A stretch of 64,000 nt of DNA, taken from assembly GCF_002080045.1 (NCBI RefSeq), contig NZ_MUIN01000002.1:63251-127250 (forward strand), in the 5' to 3' direction. Of this stretch, positions 26,627 to 33,697 are shown one piece after another (position 1 is the first letter of the stretch; the number at the start of each line of letters is the position of its first letter). Source of the stretch: Pseudomonas sp. Bc-h. GTDB lineage: Bacteria; Pseudomonadota; Gammaproteobacteria; Pseudomonadales; Pseudomonadaceae. The position numbers and the translations under genes are program-made. The notes under the pieces are model-generated. The model was given only the letters and a program-made list of their open reading frames with translations, made no database searches and was not told the origin of the DNA.

Positions 26627-27894
26627 GTCGCTTTGGCGGGCTGGCGTCCAGCCACCGAGTACGTTACCTGCTGATTGCGGGTTTTCTGGAACTCCTCCAG
26701 GGTCATGCCTTTCATCGCTGAATAAATGTGCAGATTGGAAACGCCAACGACGGCGCCCAGTTTTTCCAGCAAAAAGAAAATGACGCCGTACTGGATCAAC
26801 CCGCGCCAATCTCGAGCTTGAAGCAATTGCTGCTCTTCTTCCGTCAGTTGATGCTCATCGAACAACGGCTGAGGATTCTGCAGGAATCGAGCGCGCCAGG
26901 ACGGATCGATGAGGTTGTGCAGGAACCGATTGAGTCGATAACCCTTGTGGCTGCGTTCCAGAGTGAAGGGGTAGGTGCCCTCGAGCTTTTCCACGCCGGC
27001 CAATTGATGGTTGATGTGATCGCGATGACGTTGCAAGACGTCAACCGGGACTTCGCGAGACTGGTTTTCCAGAAGCAGTGTCGCAATCCCTGTCATGGAC
27101 GGCAGATAGTAGTCCTTGTGCAGAACATTGACGTTGGCCGACAAGGCTCCGCGCATGATAAGCCAGGTAATGACTTCCGAACCTTCCATGCCGCCTAACG
27201 TGGCGTACTCCGCCAGCGTGATCTCGGTAAGGCGCTCGGGATCGTTAACAAACAGATCGACGAATTGCTCGTCCCATTCAGGGTTGTTGAATCCGCAGCG
27301 TTCACCGTGCACCTGATGCGAAACGCCGCCGGTTGCGACTATCGCGACGTTCAAGTCCTCCGGGTAGCTTTCGATGGCGCGCCGCAGTGCTTTGCCAAGG
27401 TTGTAGCATCGCTTCGCTGACGGTATCGGAAACTGCAGCACGCCCACTTGCAGAGGGACCACGTCTACAGGCCAGCCCTCTTTGAAAGGCATGAGCGCGG
27501 ACATCGGTGAAAACAGACCGTGGTCGACGGGTTTGTCGCGAAAGAATGACATGTCGAATTCGTCGGCCATCAGACTGTTGCCGATGTGCCGCGACAACGC
27601 AGCATGACCACCAATCGCTGGGAGGTCACGTTTGCCACCGCCTTCGTCGGCAACCTCGTAGCGCTCGTCCACCCCAAGTGCGAACGCGGAGTAGTGATCG
27701 AAGAAAAACGATGTGACGTGGTCATTGAAGATGTAGAAAAGCACGTCGGGCTTATTGTCAGCCAACCAGTTTTTGATGGGCTTGAAGCTTTCGAAAATGG
27801 GCGCCCACGCTGCCTCTTCCTGCTTGTCATGATCGACGGCAAAGCCGATGGTCGGCGTATGTGAGACGGCTAACCCGCCTATGATTCGAGCCAT
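26623..27894 (-). CDS. galA: Gallate dioxygenase
   Basis: This 423-residue protein has a LigB-type extradiol dioxygenase domain (about residues 5-280) fused to a LigA-like helical domain (about 300-400). The pattern matches GalA of P. putida. Landmarks are GGLAVSHTPTIGFAVD, ENDHVTSFF-type FNDHVTSFFFDHYSAFALG, VATGGVSHQVHG, and the C-terminal GVIFFLLEKLGAVVGVSNL. The histidines in VSHTP and FNDHV are likely iron(II) ligands. It cleaves gallate by extradiol ring opening to 4-oxalomesaconate. The start has a GGAGG ribosome binding site, and the gene follows galT by 56 bases. Confidence 0.93.
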   Translation of the reverse strand: MARIIGGLAVSHTPTIGFAVDHDKQEEAAWAPIFESFKPIKNWLADNKPDVLFYIFNDHVTSFFFDHYSAFALGVDERYEVADEGGGKRDLPAIGGHAALSRHIGNSLMADEFDMSFFRDKPVDHGLFSPMSALMPFKEGWPVDVVPLQVGVLQFPIPSAKRCYNLGKALRRAIESYPEDLNVAIVATGGVSHQVHGERCGFNNPEWDEQFVDLFVNDPERLTEITLAEYATLGGMEGSEVITWLIMRGALSANVNVLHKDYYLPSMTGIATLLLENQSREVPVDVLQRHRDHINHQLAGVEKLEGTYPFTLERSHKGYRLNRFLHNLIDPSWRARFLQNPQPLFDEHQLTEEEQQLLQARDWRGLIQYGVIFFLLEKLGAVVGVSNLHIYSAMKGMTLEEFQKTRNQQVTYSVAGRQPAKAT

Positions 27895-27923
27895 GTCAGG
27901 CCTCCATGATTAAACGTTGGTAG

Positions 27924-27944
27924 CGAGCGCGTTTTGCGCGCTCG
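27924..27944 (-). promoter_or_regulatory. Strong hairpin between galT and galA
   Basis: CGAGCGCG and CGCGCTCG pair perfectly around a 5-base loop, in the 56-base gap between galT and galA. No T-run follows on the minus strand. It is not a classical terminator, but it could stabilise or separate the two parts of a shared mRNA. Confidence 0.6.
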
Positions 27945-27950
27945 ACAGTG

Positions 27951-29291
27951 TTAATGACCCGGTTGCGCGTTTAACTGGCCAGGGGTCGCTTTAGGGCCTG
28001 CCATGATCGAGATAGCGGCCAGCACCGCTGGAATGCCGAGCACGGCGAAAATCACATTCATGGGCAGCCCCAGACTCAACAAAGCGCCGCCGCTCATTGA
28101 GGCAAGGATACCGCCCGTACGTCCGATCCCCAGCATCCAGCTCACGCCTGTGGCGCGAAAGTCGGTGGGGTACTGTCCCGGCGCAAAAGCGTTGAGCCCG
28201 GTTTGAGCGCCGTTTATGCAGAATCCGGCGGCGAATACCAACGCGCCCAAGGCGGTGGTTCCGACTTCGACGAAACCCAGGGCAAAAATGCACAGCGCAC
28301 CGCTGATATAGGCAAGGGCAATGATCGCTTTTGGGTTGAATCGATCCATCGCGGCGCCGACAAGGACGATGCCGAGCAGCCCGCCAAACTGAAACATAGC
28401 CGTGATGATGGCGGCGCGCTCAAGGCTGACGCCAGCATCTTTGATCAAGGTTGGCATCCAGCCGGTCAACAGGTAGATGACCACCAGCCCCATGAAGTAA
28501 GTGCACCACAAACTCAGGGTGCGACCACGATATTGGGGGTCAAACAGGCGCCGAACCTTGTTGCCGGTTTTCTGGGTGATGGCAGCCGTCGTTGCAAATA
28601 CCACGCTGTCGGGGAAGCTGCCACCCATGCGTCGTAGCACAGACATGATCCGAGGCCGCGGAAAGCCGCGATTGATCATCAGGTCTACGGATTCAGGCAG
28701 CAGAAAGTACAGAACCGGCAGCAGCAACAGCGGTAAAACTCCGCCCAGCAGTAACACCGCGTGCCATCCGAGTTGCGGCACCATCCAGGCAGAGATGAAG
28801 CCGCCTGAGGCCGAACCCAGGCCGAACCCCATGAACATCAACGTGATCAGCAAACCTCGCAGGCGTTGGGGGATGTACTCCGACAAAAGCGTCGTACTGT
28901 TCGGCATTGCCGCGCCCAAACCAAGGCCGGTCAGAAAACGCAATGCGGCCAACTCCATCGGCGAACTGGCGACAGCGCTGAGCGCACTGAAAATACCGAA
29001 AGCCGCCACCGACAAGAGCAACACACGTCGACGTCCGAAACGGTCCGAATAAGGGCCCGATACAAGTGCACCAACCGCCAGCCCAACCATCGCAGCTGCC
29101 ATGATCGGCCCGAAGGCGGTCCGGGAAATATTCCAGTCCTGGATGACCGCTGGCGCGATGAAACCCATGATCGCGGCATCTAGCCCGTCAAACGTAACGA
29201 TAAGGAAGCACAGAAGCAGAATCAGCCATTGATAGGGTGTGACGGAGCGCCCATCGATCCATTGCTTGATGTCCACGGCAGAGCTGTTCAT
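27951..29291 (-). CDS. galT: MFS aromatic acid transporter, probable gallate permease
   Basis: This 446-residue protein has 12 membrane helices. AAHS-family signatures include the early FDGLDAAIMGFIAPAVI motif and SGPYSDRFGRRRVLLLS in loop 2-3. Members such as PcaK and GalT import aromatic acids with protons. It is directly upstream of galA on the same strand. Its leader has an AATAATAA motif immediately before the AAAGG ribosome binding site. The assignment as gallate carrier is from context. Confidence 0.9.
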   Translation of the reverse strand: MNSSAVDIKQWIDGRSVTPYQWLILLLCFLIVTFDGLDAAIMGFIAPAVIQDWNISRTAFGPIMAAAMVGLAVGALVSGPYSDRFGRRRVLLLSVAAFGIFSALSAVASSPMELAALRFLTGLGLGAAMPNSTTLLSEYIPQRLRGLLITLMFMGFGLGSASGGFISAWMVPQLGWHAVLLLGGVLPLLLLPVLYFLLPESVDLMINRGFPRPRIMSVLRRMGGSFPDSVVFATTAAITQKTGNKVRRLFDPQYRGRTLSLWCTYFMGLVVIYLLTGWMPTLIKDAGVSLERAAIITAMFQFGGLLGIVLVGAAMDRFNPKAIIALAYISGALCIFALGFVEVGTTALGALVFAAGFCINGAQTGLNAFAPGQYPTDFRATGVSWMLGIGRTGGILASMSGGALLSLGLPMNVIFAVLGIPAVLAAISIMAGPKATPGQLNAQPGH

Positions 29292-29303
29292 GGGTTTACC
29301 TTT

Positions 29304-29342
29304 TTATTATTGAGGGGCGAATCAGCCAGCCCGACCCGGGCT
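29304..29342 (-). promoter_or_regulatory. galT leader: hairpin and CA motif
   Basis: On the minus strand, AGCCCG/CGGGCT (29328-29342, three-base loop) is followed by AATAATAA (29304-29311) just before the galT ribosome binding site. The second element fits Hfq/Crc binding. Confidence 0.4.
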
Positions 29343-29414
29343 CGCGTTCGTAGCCAAAGCTTAAATCAAACGCGGCCAGGCTTCGTCTGTGAACTGTTTA
29401 AGCAGGAATCCCTT

Positions 29415-30338
29415 TTATTTATTGGAAAACTCTCTGATGTCCGCATACGGGTACAGCGCGTCCACCAGGGACTGCCAGTTGAAAGGGTCCGCGTAAACGA
29501 TTCCCCGGTCCGCCATCGCGTCGACCAGTCCTCGCTGTGTGGCGACAATTGCCTGGCTCATTGTTGGCGTTACACCGACATCTGCGGCCGTCTTGGCGAC
29601 TTCCTCCATCTCTTCGGCACGCCTGCGCCCGTGCTCGGCAACCCGGCTGATCAGGTAGTGCGGTTGTGCCGCATTCCAACCCATGTCCGGGAAGCTCTTG
29701 TGCAGTGATGCCAGCACCATTTCTTCGGCATTGTATTGTCGTGCCGTTGAAAGGCACTCAGTGGTCAGGGCCTCAAGGCCCTTGATCATGATGCTGCGAC
29801 ACATCTTGATAGCCGATGCCACCCCGATGCTGTCGGCGACGACCCGAACGTTAAACTCCAGAGGCTCGAGCCACCGAGCAAGCGCGGCAGCCTCTGTACC
29901 GCCGAGCAAGATCGGCGTCTGCAGCCGCTGTGGCGGGACTGGGGCCATCACCGCCGCATCTATGTAATGGGCGCCGCAAGCTTTGAGTGCAGCTCGGGCT
30001 GCCTGCTTCGTGGCGGGGGCAACGGAATTGATGTCCATGAACAGCTGGCCTGGCTGTAGCGCCTCTGCGAGCTCGGTGGCCACCGATAAAGCGGACCCGG
30101 CCGTCACTGCCGAAATCACCAGTTGAACATTCTGAACAGCTGCAGCCGCAGATGCACAAGCTTCAACATTCGCTGTCTGCGCCTTGGCTTTGACAGCATC
30201 GCGTCGGGCCGCGTCGTGGAGCAGACGATCATAAATCTGCACCGACACGCCCTGTGCAGCCAGATCCTGGGCGAGGATCCCGCCGGCCTCGCCAAAGCCA
30301 ATCACGGCGACGCGCTGTAATGAATTGCTCGTTGTCAT
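29415..30338 (-). CDS. NAD(P)-dependent dehydrogenase (6PGDH/HIBADH-like, DUF1932 C-terminus)
   Basis: This 307-residue protein has an N-terminal Rossmann domain with GFGEAGG (about residues 14-20). A beta-hydroxyacid dehydrogenase core follows (FMDINSVAPATK, IDAAVMAPVPPQR), with a helical C-terminal domain of the DUF1932 type. A conserved lysine lies in ASAIKMCRSIM. It probably oxidises or reduces a hydroxy acid. It is translationally coupled (ATGA) to the DctA-like gene. No such step is needed in the standard gallate route, so it may handle a side product or a second substrate. Confidence 0.83.
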   Translation of the reverse strand: MTTSNSLQRVAVIGFGEAGGILAQDLAAQGVSVQIYDRLLHDAARRDAVKAKAQTANVEACASAAAAVQNVQLVISAVTAGSALSVATELAEALQPGQLFMDINSVAPATKQAARAALKACGAHYIDAAVMAPVPPQRLQTPILLGGTEAAALARWLEPLEFNVRVVADSIGVASAIKMCRSIMIKGLEALTTECLSTARQYNAEEMVLASLHKSFPDMGWNAAQPHYLISRVAEHGRRRAEEMEEVAKTAADVGVTPTMSQAIVATQRGLVDAMADRGIVYADPFNWQSLVDALYPYADIREFSNK

Positions 30339-31639
30339 TTTGCAGTTTCCTCAAGGGGCTGGTGGGCGACTTCAGATAGGGGTTGATCGGGGGCCAGGCA
30401 GGCGTCGAAGCGCTGCTGATCAAAGAGCTTTTCCCACCGGCAGATCACGAACACAGCGACGCTGTTGCCGATGACATTGGTGGTCGATGTGGCAATGGCC
30501 AGCACGCGATCAATGCCAAAGAGCAAACCGAGCGCCCCTAACGGTAAAACCCGCACCGACTCCAGAGTCGCTGCCAGTTTGATGACGGCGCCACCCGCTG
30601 CGCCAGCGCCGCCTTTGGAGGTCAACAGCATCACGGCGAGCAAGCTCAGCTGCTGCTCCCAGCTCAACGCGGTGTCGGTTGCCTGGGCCAGAAATCCCAG
30701 GCCACACGCCATGTAAAGGCACGCGCCATCAATGTTGAAGCTGTACCCGGCGGGCAGAACGAACCCGACAACTGCTTCATCGCAACCGGCCTGAGTCAGC
30801 TTGGTAACCAGCTTGGGAAAGGCCGCTTCGCTCGAAGCAGTGCCCATGGCGATCACAGCTTCCTCTTTAATGACTCGCAGTATCTTGAGGATCGAGAAAC
30901 CGGCCAGGGCCGCAACACTGCCCAGGATCAGGAAGATGAAGATCAAGACGCTGGCGTAGTACGTGAGGATGTAGCGGAGCAAATACAGCAGCGTTTCAGA
31001 GCCGAAGCTGCCTACAGCTGCCGCCATCGCCCCGAAAGCGCCAAGAGGGGACAGCCGCATGATGTAAGCCAACAACTTGAACGTGACGGTCTGACCTTCA
31101 TTCAGCAGGCGCATGCCGATCCAGTCCGGCTTGGCACACCGTGCGAGCGCGAGCCCCACCAGCACCGATACGAACAGCACCGGCAAAATGTCGCCCCCCA
31201 CGAAAGCAGAGGCAAACGTCTTGGGGATGATGGAGAGGAGAAAGTGCTCCAGGCTGAAGCCGCCGTTGGACATGGCGGCGTTGACCGTGGCGGCCTGGCC
31301 TGCGGCGAGGCTATCGCCCATATGAGCATGCAATCCGTCGCCGGGGCGGACCAGCGATACCACGGTAAAACCCACCACCATCGCCAGGCTGCTGACCACT
31401 TCAAAGTAGATCAGCGTCTTGATACCAATCCTTCCCAGCCGACGAAAATCGCCGATGTGGGCGATGCCGTGAACGACGGTGAAAAAAATGATGGGCCCAA
31501 GAAGCATCTTCAGAAGCGCGATGAAGGCAGTCCCGAGAGGTTTCATTTTTACTGCGATTTCGGGGGCAAGCAGACCGAGTGCGATGGCCAGTGCCATTGC
31601 GATGAGGACTTGTATGTAAAGCTTTGCGAGTAGTTTCAT
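30335..31639 (-). CDS. Dicarboxylate/cation symporter, DctA-like
   Basis: This 434-residue protein is a DAACS-family symporter with DctA-like features. These are KPLGTAFIALLKMLLGPIIF near the start, helix 7 GTASSEAAFPKLVTKL, the NIDG-type GYSFNIDGACLYM and TSKGGAGAAGGA. It would import C4-dicarboxylates or related acids with H+ or Na+. A longer frame exists, but MKLLAKLYIQVLIAM at 31639 is the natural N-terminus. Its ribosome binding site lies inside a strong hairpin (31643-31673). Within this cluster it may import an oxidised or related polycarboxylate, or recover pathway acids. Confidence 0.88.
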   Translation of the reverse strand: MKLLAKLYIQVLIAMALAIALGLLAPEIAVKMKPLGTAFIALLKMLLGPIIFFTVVHGIAHIGDFRRLGRIGIKTLIYFEVVSSLAMVVGFTVVSLVRPGDGLHAHMGDSLAAGQAATVNAAMSNGGFSLEHFLLSIIPKTFASAFVGGDILPVLFVSVLVGLALARCAKPDWIGMRLLNEGQTVTFKLLAYIMRLSPLGAFGAMAAAVGSFGSETLLYLLRYILTYYASVLIFIFLILGSVAALAGFSILKILRVIKEEAVIAMGTASSEAAFPKLVTKLTQAGCDEAVVGFVLPAGYSFNIDGACLYMACGLGFLAQATDTALSWEQQLSLLAVMLLTSKGGAGAAGGAVIKLAATLESVRVLPLGALGLLFGIDRVLAIATSTTNVIGNSVAVFVICRWEKLFDQQRFDACLAPDQPLSEVAHQPLEETAK

Positions 31640-31642
31640 AGG

Positions 31643-31673
31643 TCTCTCGACATTTATTTTTTTTGTCGAGAGA
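31643..31673 (-). promoter_or_regulatory. RBS-masking hairpin with A-rich loop before the dctA-like gene
   Basis: The transcript can form a perfect 9-base stem (TCTCTCGAC with GTCGAGAGA) around a 13-base loop made of A and T (AAAAAAAATAAAT on the coding strand). The stem's right arm holds the GAGAGA ribosome binding site, three bases from the ATG. The loop satisfies AANAANAA, which suggests control by Hfq/Crc or by structure. Confidence 0.6.
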
Positions 31674-31701
31674 AAGGGTGGCACGACCGGCCACCCAGGG
31701 A

Positions 31702-31740
31702 TAATGCGTTCAGCTTGTACTGCTATACCTTTCGCTTATG
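31702..31740. promoter_or_regulatory. Shared gal-locus element, copy B
   Basis: This copy begins TAATGCGTTCAGCTTGT, identical to copy A over 17 bases, and ends CTTTCGCTTATG. It overlaps the last codons of the upstream MFS gene and precedes the dctA-like gene by about 65 bases. Confidence 0.5.
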
Positions 31741-33005
31741 CCGTTACTGTTGTGGGGCGACTCTGGCGCTGCGGCTTCCACAGCCGTCAAGTCTGCCCCT
31801 GTGGCATTTGGTAGGCACAGCGCGGCCAGAAAGCCGATCAAGTAGGAGCCGATCGCGAATGAGCCCATGGCCACCGGCAAGCTCATATGAACAGATGCGA
31901 AACCGACTGCCGCGGGCATGATCGACCCGAAACCACGACCGAAGCTGGTGCAGAACCCGGCGCCGTTGGCGCGCATGCGAGTGGGATAAAGCTCCGAGAA
32001 CGTCAACGGCAAACCGGAAGCCAATCCTCCTTGAAACGCGCCCAGGAACAAGCCTAGCGCCAGAATGATGCTCATATGGATGTCAGCGAACATGTACACC
32101 GATACCACCACCGCCTGACAGACGAGAAACAGCATGAACGCACGGCCCCGGCCAATGCGATCACTGAGCAGGCCGTAGACGAAGGGGCCAATCAACGAAC
32201 CGATAATGTTCACGGCCAGGTAGCCCGACGTCGATGCGATCGGCAGGTTCAGCACGGTGCGCATATAGGTCGGTAGCCAGGTGATCATAATGTAAGCACC
32301 GCCAAAAATGCCGCTGGCAAGAATGGTGCTGATGATCGTGACTCGACGATGCTCGGCAGCAAAGATGGCTTTGAGGTCGATGCCTTTGCTGTTTTTGCGG
32401 CTTTGATTGAATGCGGCGGACTCTGGCACCAATCGGCGGATGAACCAGATCAGCAGTGCGGGAAGCAGGCCGATGGCAAAGAATGCGCGCCAGGCGACGT
32501 CTTCCGGCAAGAAATTGAACAATACCGGCATAGTGGCCAGAGAGATCGCATAGCCCACGGCATATCCACTCTGCACCGAGGCAGCGACGCGCCCGCGTAA
32601 AGCGGGTTTGATCGCCTCGCTGATCAACACTGCGCCAACAACTGCTTCACCGCCGTATCCGATGCCCTGTAAGAACCGAACCGGCAAAAAACTCCAGAAG
32701 CCTGTACAGAAAGCGCCCATGCACGTGAACACCGCCACCCAAAGCACGGTGCCTTGCATCACTTTGATCCGACCGTAGCGGTCGGCCAGCATACCTGCGC
32801 CCCATCCGCCCAAGGCACTGCCGATGAGCGAAACCGAGCCCAGCAGGCCAGCGTCTGACTTGCTCAGGCTGAGCACTGTCATTAGCACCGGCATCATCAA
32901 CGCGAAAATCGTCGCGTCCATGGAGTCGAGAGTAAAACCGCCGAAACACGCCCAATAGGTACGCTTTTCGGTGGACGTAAGATCGGAATACCAACCCAGT
33001 CGCAT
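31710..33005 (-). CDS. MFS transporter (sialate/hydroxybenzoate-like)
   Basis: This 431-residue protein has 12 membrane helices. The family opening FTLDSMDATIFALMMPVL, the loop GMLADRYGRIKVMQ and PVRFLQGIGYGGEAVVGAVL are typical of AAHS/sialate-type MFS carriers. It probably imports an organic or aromatic acid. The leader has an A-rich stretch (AAAAATAAGG) before its ribosome binding site, again matching AANAANAA. It is upstream of dctA-like on the same strand. The exact substrate is unknown, and gallate or a gallate-related acid would fit the locus. Confidence 0.86.
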   Translation of the reverse strand: MRLGWYSDLTSTEKRTYWACFGGFTLDSMDATIFALMMPVLMTVLSLSKSDAGLLGSVSLIGSALGGWGAGMLADRYGRIKVMQGTVLWVAVFTCMGAFCTGFWSFLPVRFLQGIGYGGEAVVGAVLISEAIKPALRGRVAASVQSGYAVGYAISLATMPVLFNFLPEDVAWRAFFAIGLLPALLIWFIRRLVPESAAFNQSRKNSKGIDLKAIFAAEHRRVTIISTILASGIFGGAYIMITWLPTYMRTVLNLPIASTSGYLAVNIIGSLIGPFVYGLLSDRIGRGRAFMLFLVCQAVVVSVYMFADIHMSIILALGLFLGAFQGGLASGLPLTFSELYPTRMRANGAGFCTSFGRGFGSIMPAAVGFASVHMSLPVAMGSFAIGSYLIGFLAALCLPNATGADLTAVEAAAPESPHNSNGISERYSSTS

Positions 33006-33697
33006 GTGTCGATCCTTATTTTTTTATGACAATAAGGTCGAGGCTATACGGAAGGGGCTGTGAACATGACTTGATTGCTTTATCGAGCGGACGGTTTTTT
33101 TTATAGGAAGGTTCATTGTTGTCAGCAGGAGAGGGGAGACATGACGAATGAAGAGAATCACGTACGGTTGATCGCGCCACCTGCGAGGGCCGGCGCAGGA
33201 TTGAGGCGACAAAACAAGCGGTGCACTGCCGCCGACGCCATAGGGCCCAAGCTTGCAGGTGGCGCGCGACGGCTTGTGACAGAGGCCGATGGACTTGAGC
33301 CCCGAATTCGATCCGGCACGACAACCCTGCGTTGTCGCCAGGGTGGGACATCTGGATGAGGTATCACCAGGGCATTTGTCAGGTCGAGCGAACAGTCGAC
33401 GCCTGCGATGGTGGGGGGCGGCCGCCACCCATTTGATGCCAATTGGCAACTCAGCCCCTCCCAGCGCCTTATCCAGATTCCGCAAAATCCCGAAATGCCC
33501 GATAAAGCTCTTCAGCCTCGGACTGCCGACAGGTTTTCGAAGGGTGGATTTTCGGCGCTTGCGCTGGCGACCGACAAGATCAACTTGGACCTCGAGTTGC
33601 GGGGCAAGCCTCACGGTAAGACGAACATGCTCAACATCGAGCGCATCATGCCGATACAACTCGTATGCATGGCTCGAAAAAATGCGCTACGGAAATT
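33006..33697. other. Gene-poor region with degenerate sequence
   Basis: This stretch separates the MFS gene from the GGDEF/EAL gene. It contains a LysR-like relic (33249-33329). An unsupported forward frame (33408-33701) and a long reverse frame (33024-33659) match no family. No intact gene is supported. An A-rich leader for the minus-strand MFS gene lies at 33016-33023. Confidence 0.5.
33249..33329 (+). pseudogene. LysR regulator relic
   Basis: Within a 72-codon frame starting at 33141 (good GAGGGGAGAC ribosome binding site), the stretch KLAGGARRLVTEADGLEPRI matches the LysR linker helix. The equivalent in the pseudogene at 17668 reads LAEGAQRLLADADELESRI. No HTH or effector domain surrounds it, so it is a decayed scrap. 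Confidence 0.45.

Noticed and set aside
33024..33659. A 211-codon minus-strand frame in the gene-poor region
   Set aside because: It has no ribosome binding site or recognisable family, its composition varies along its length, and a relic on the other strand explains part of it.
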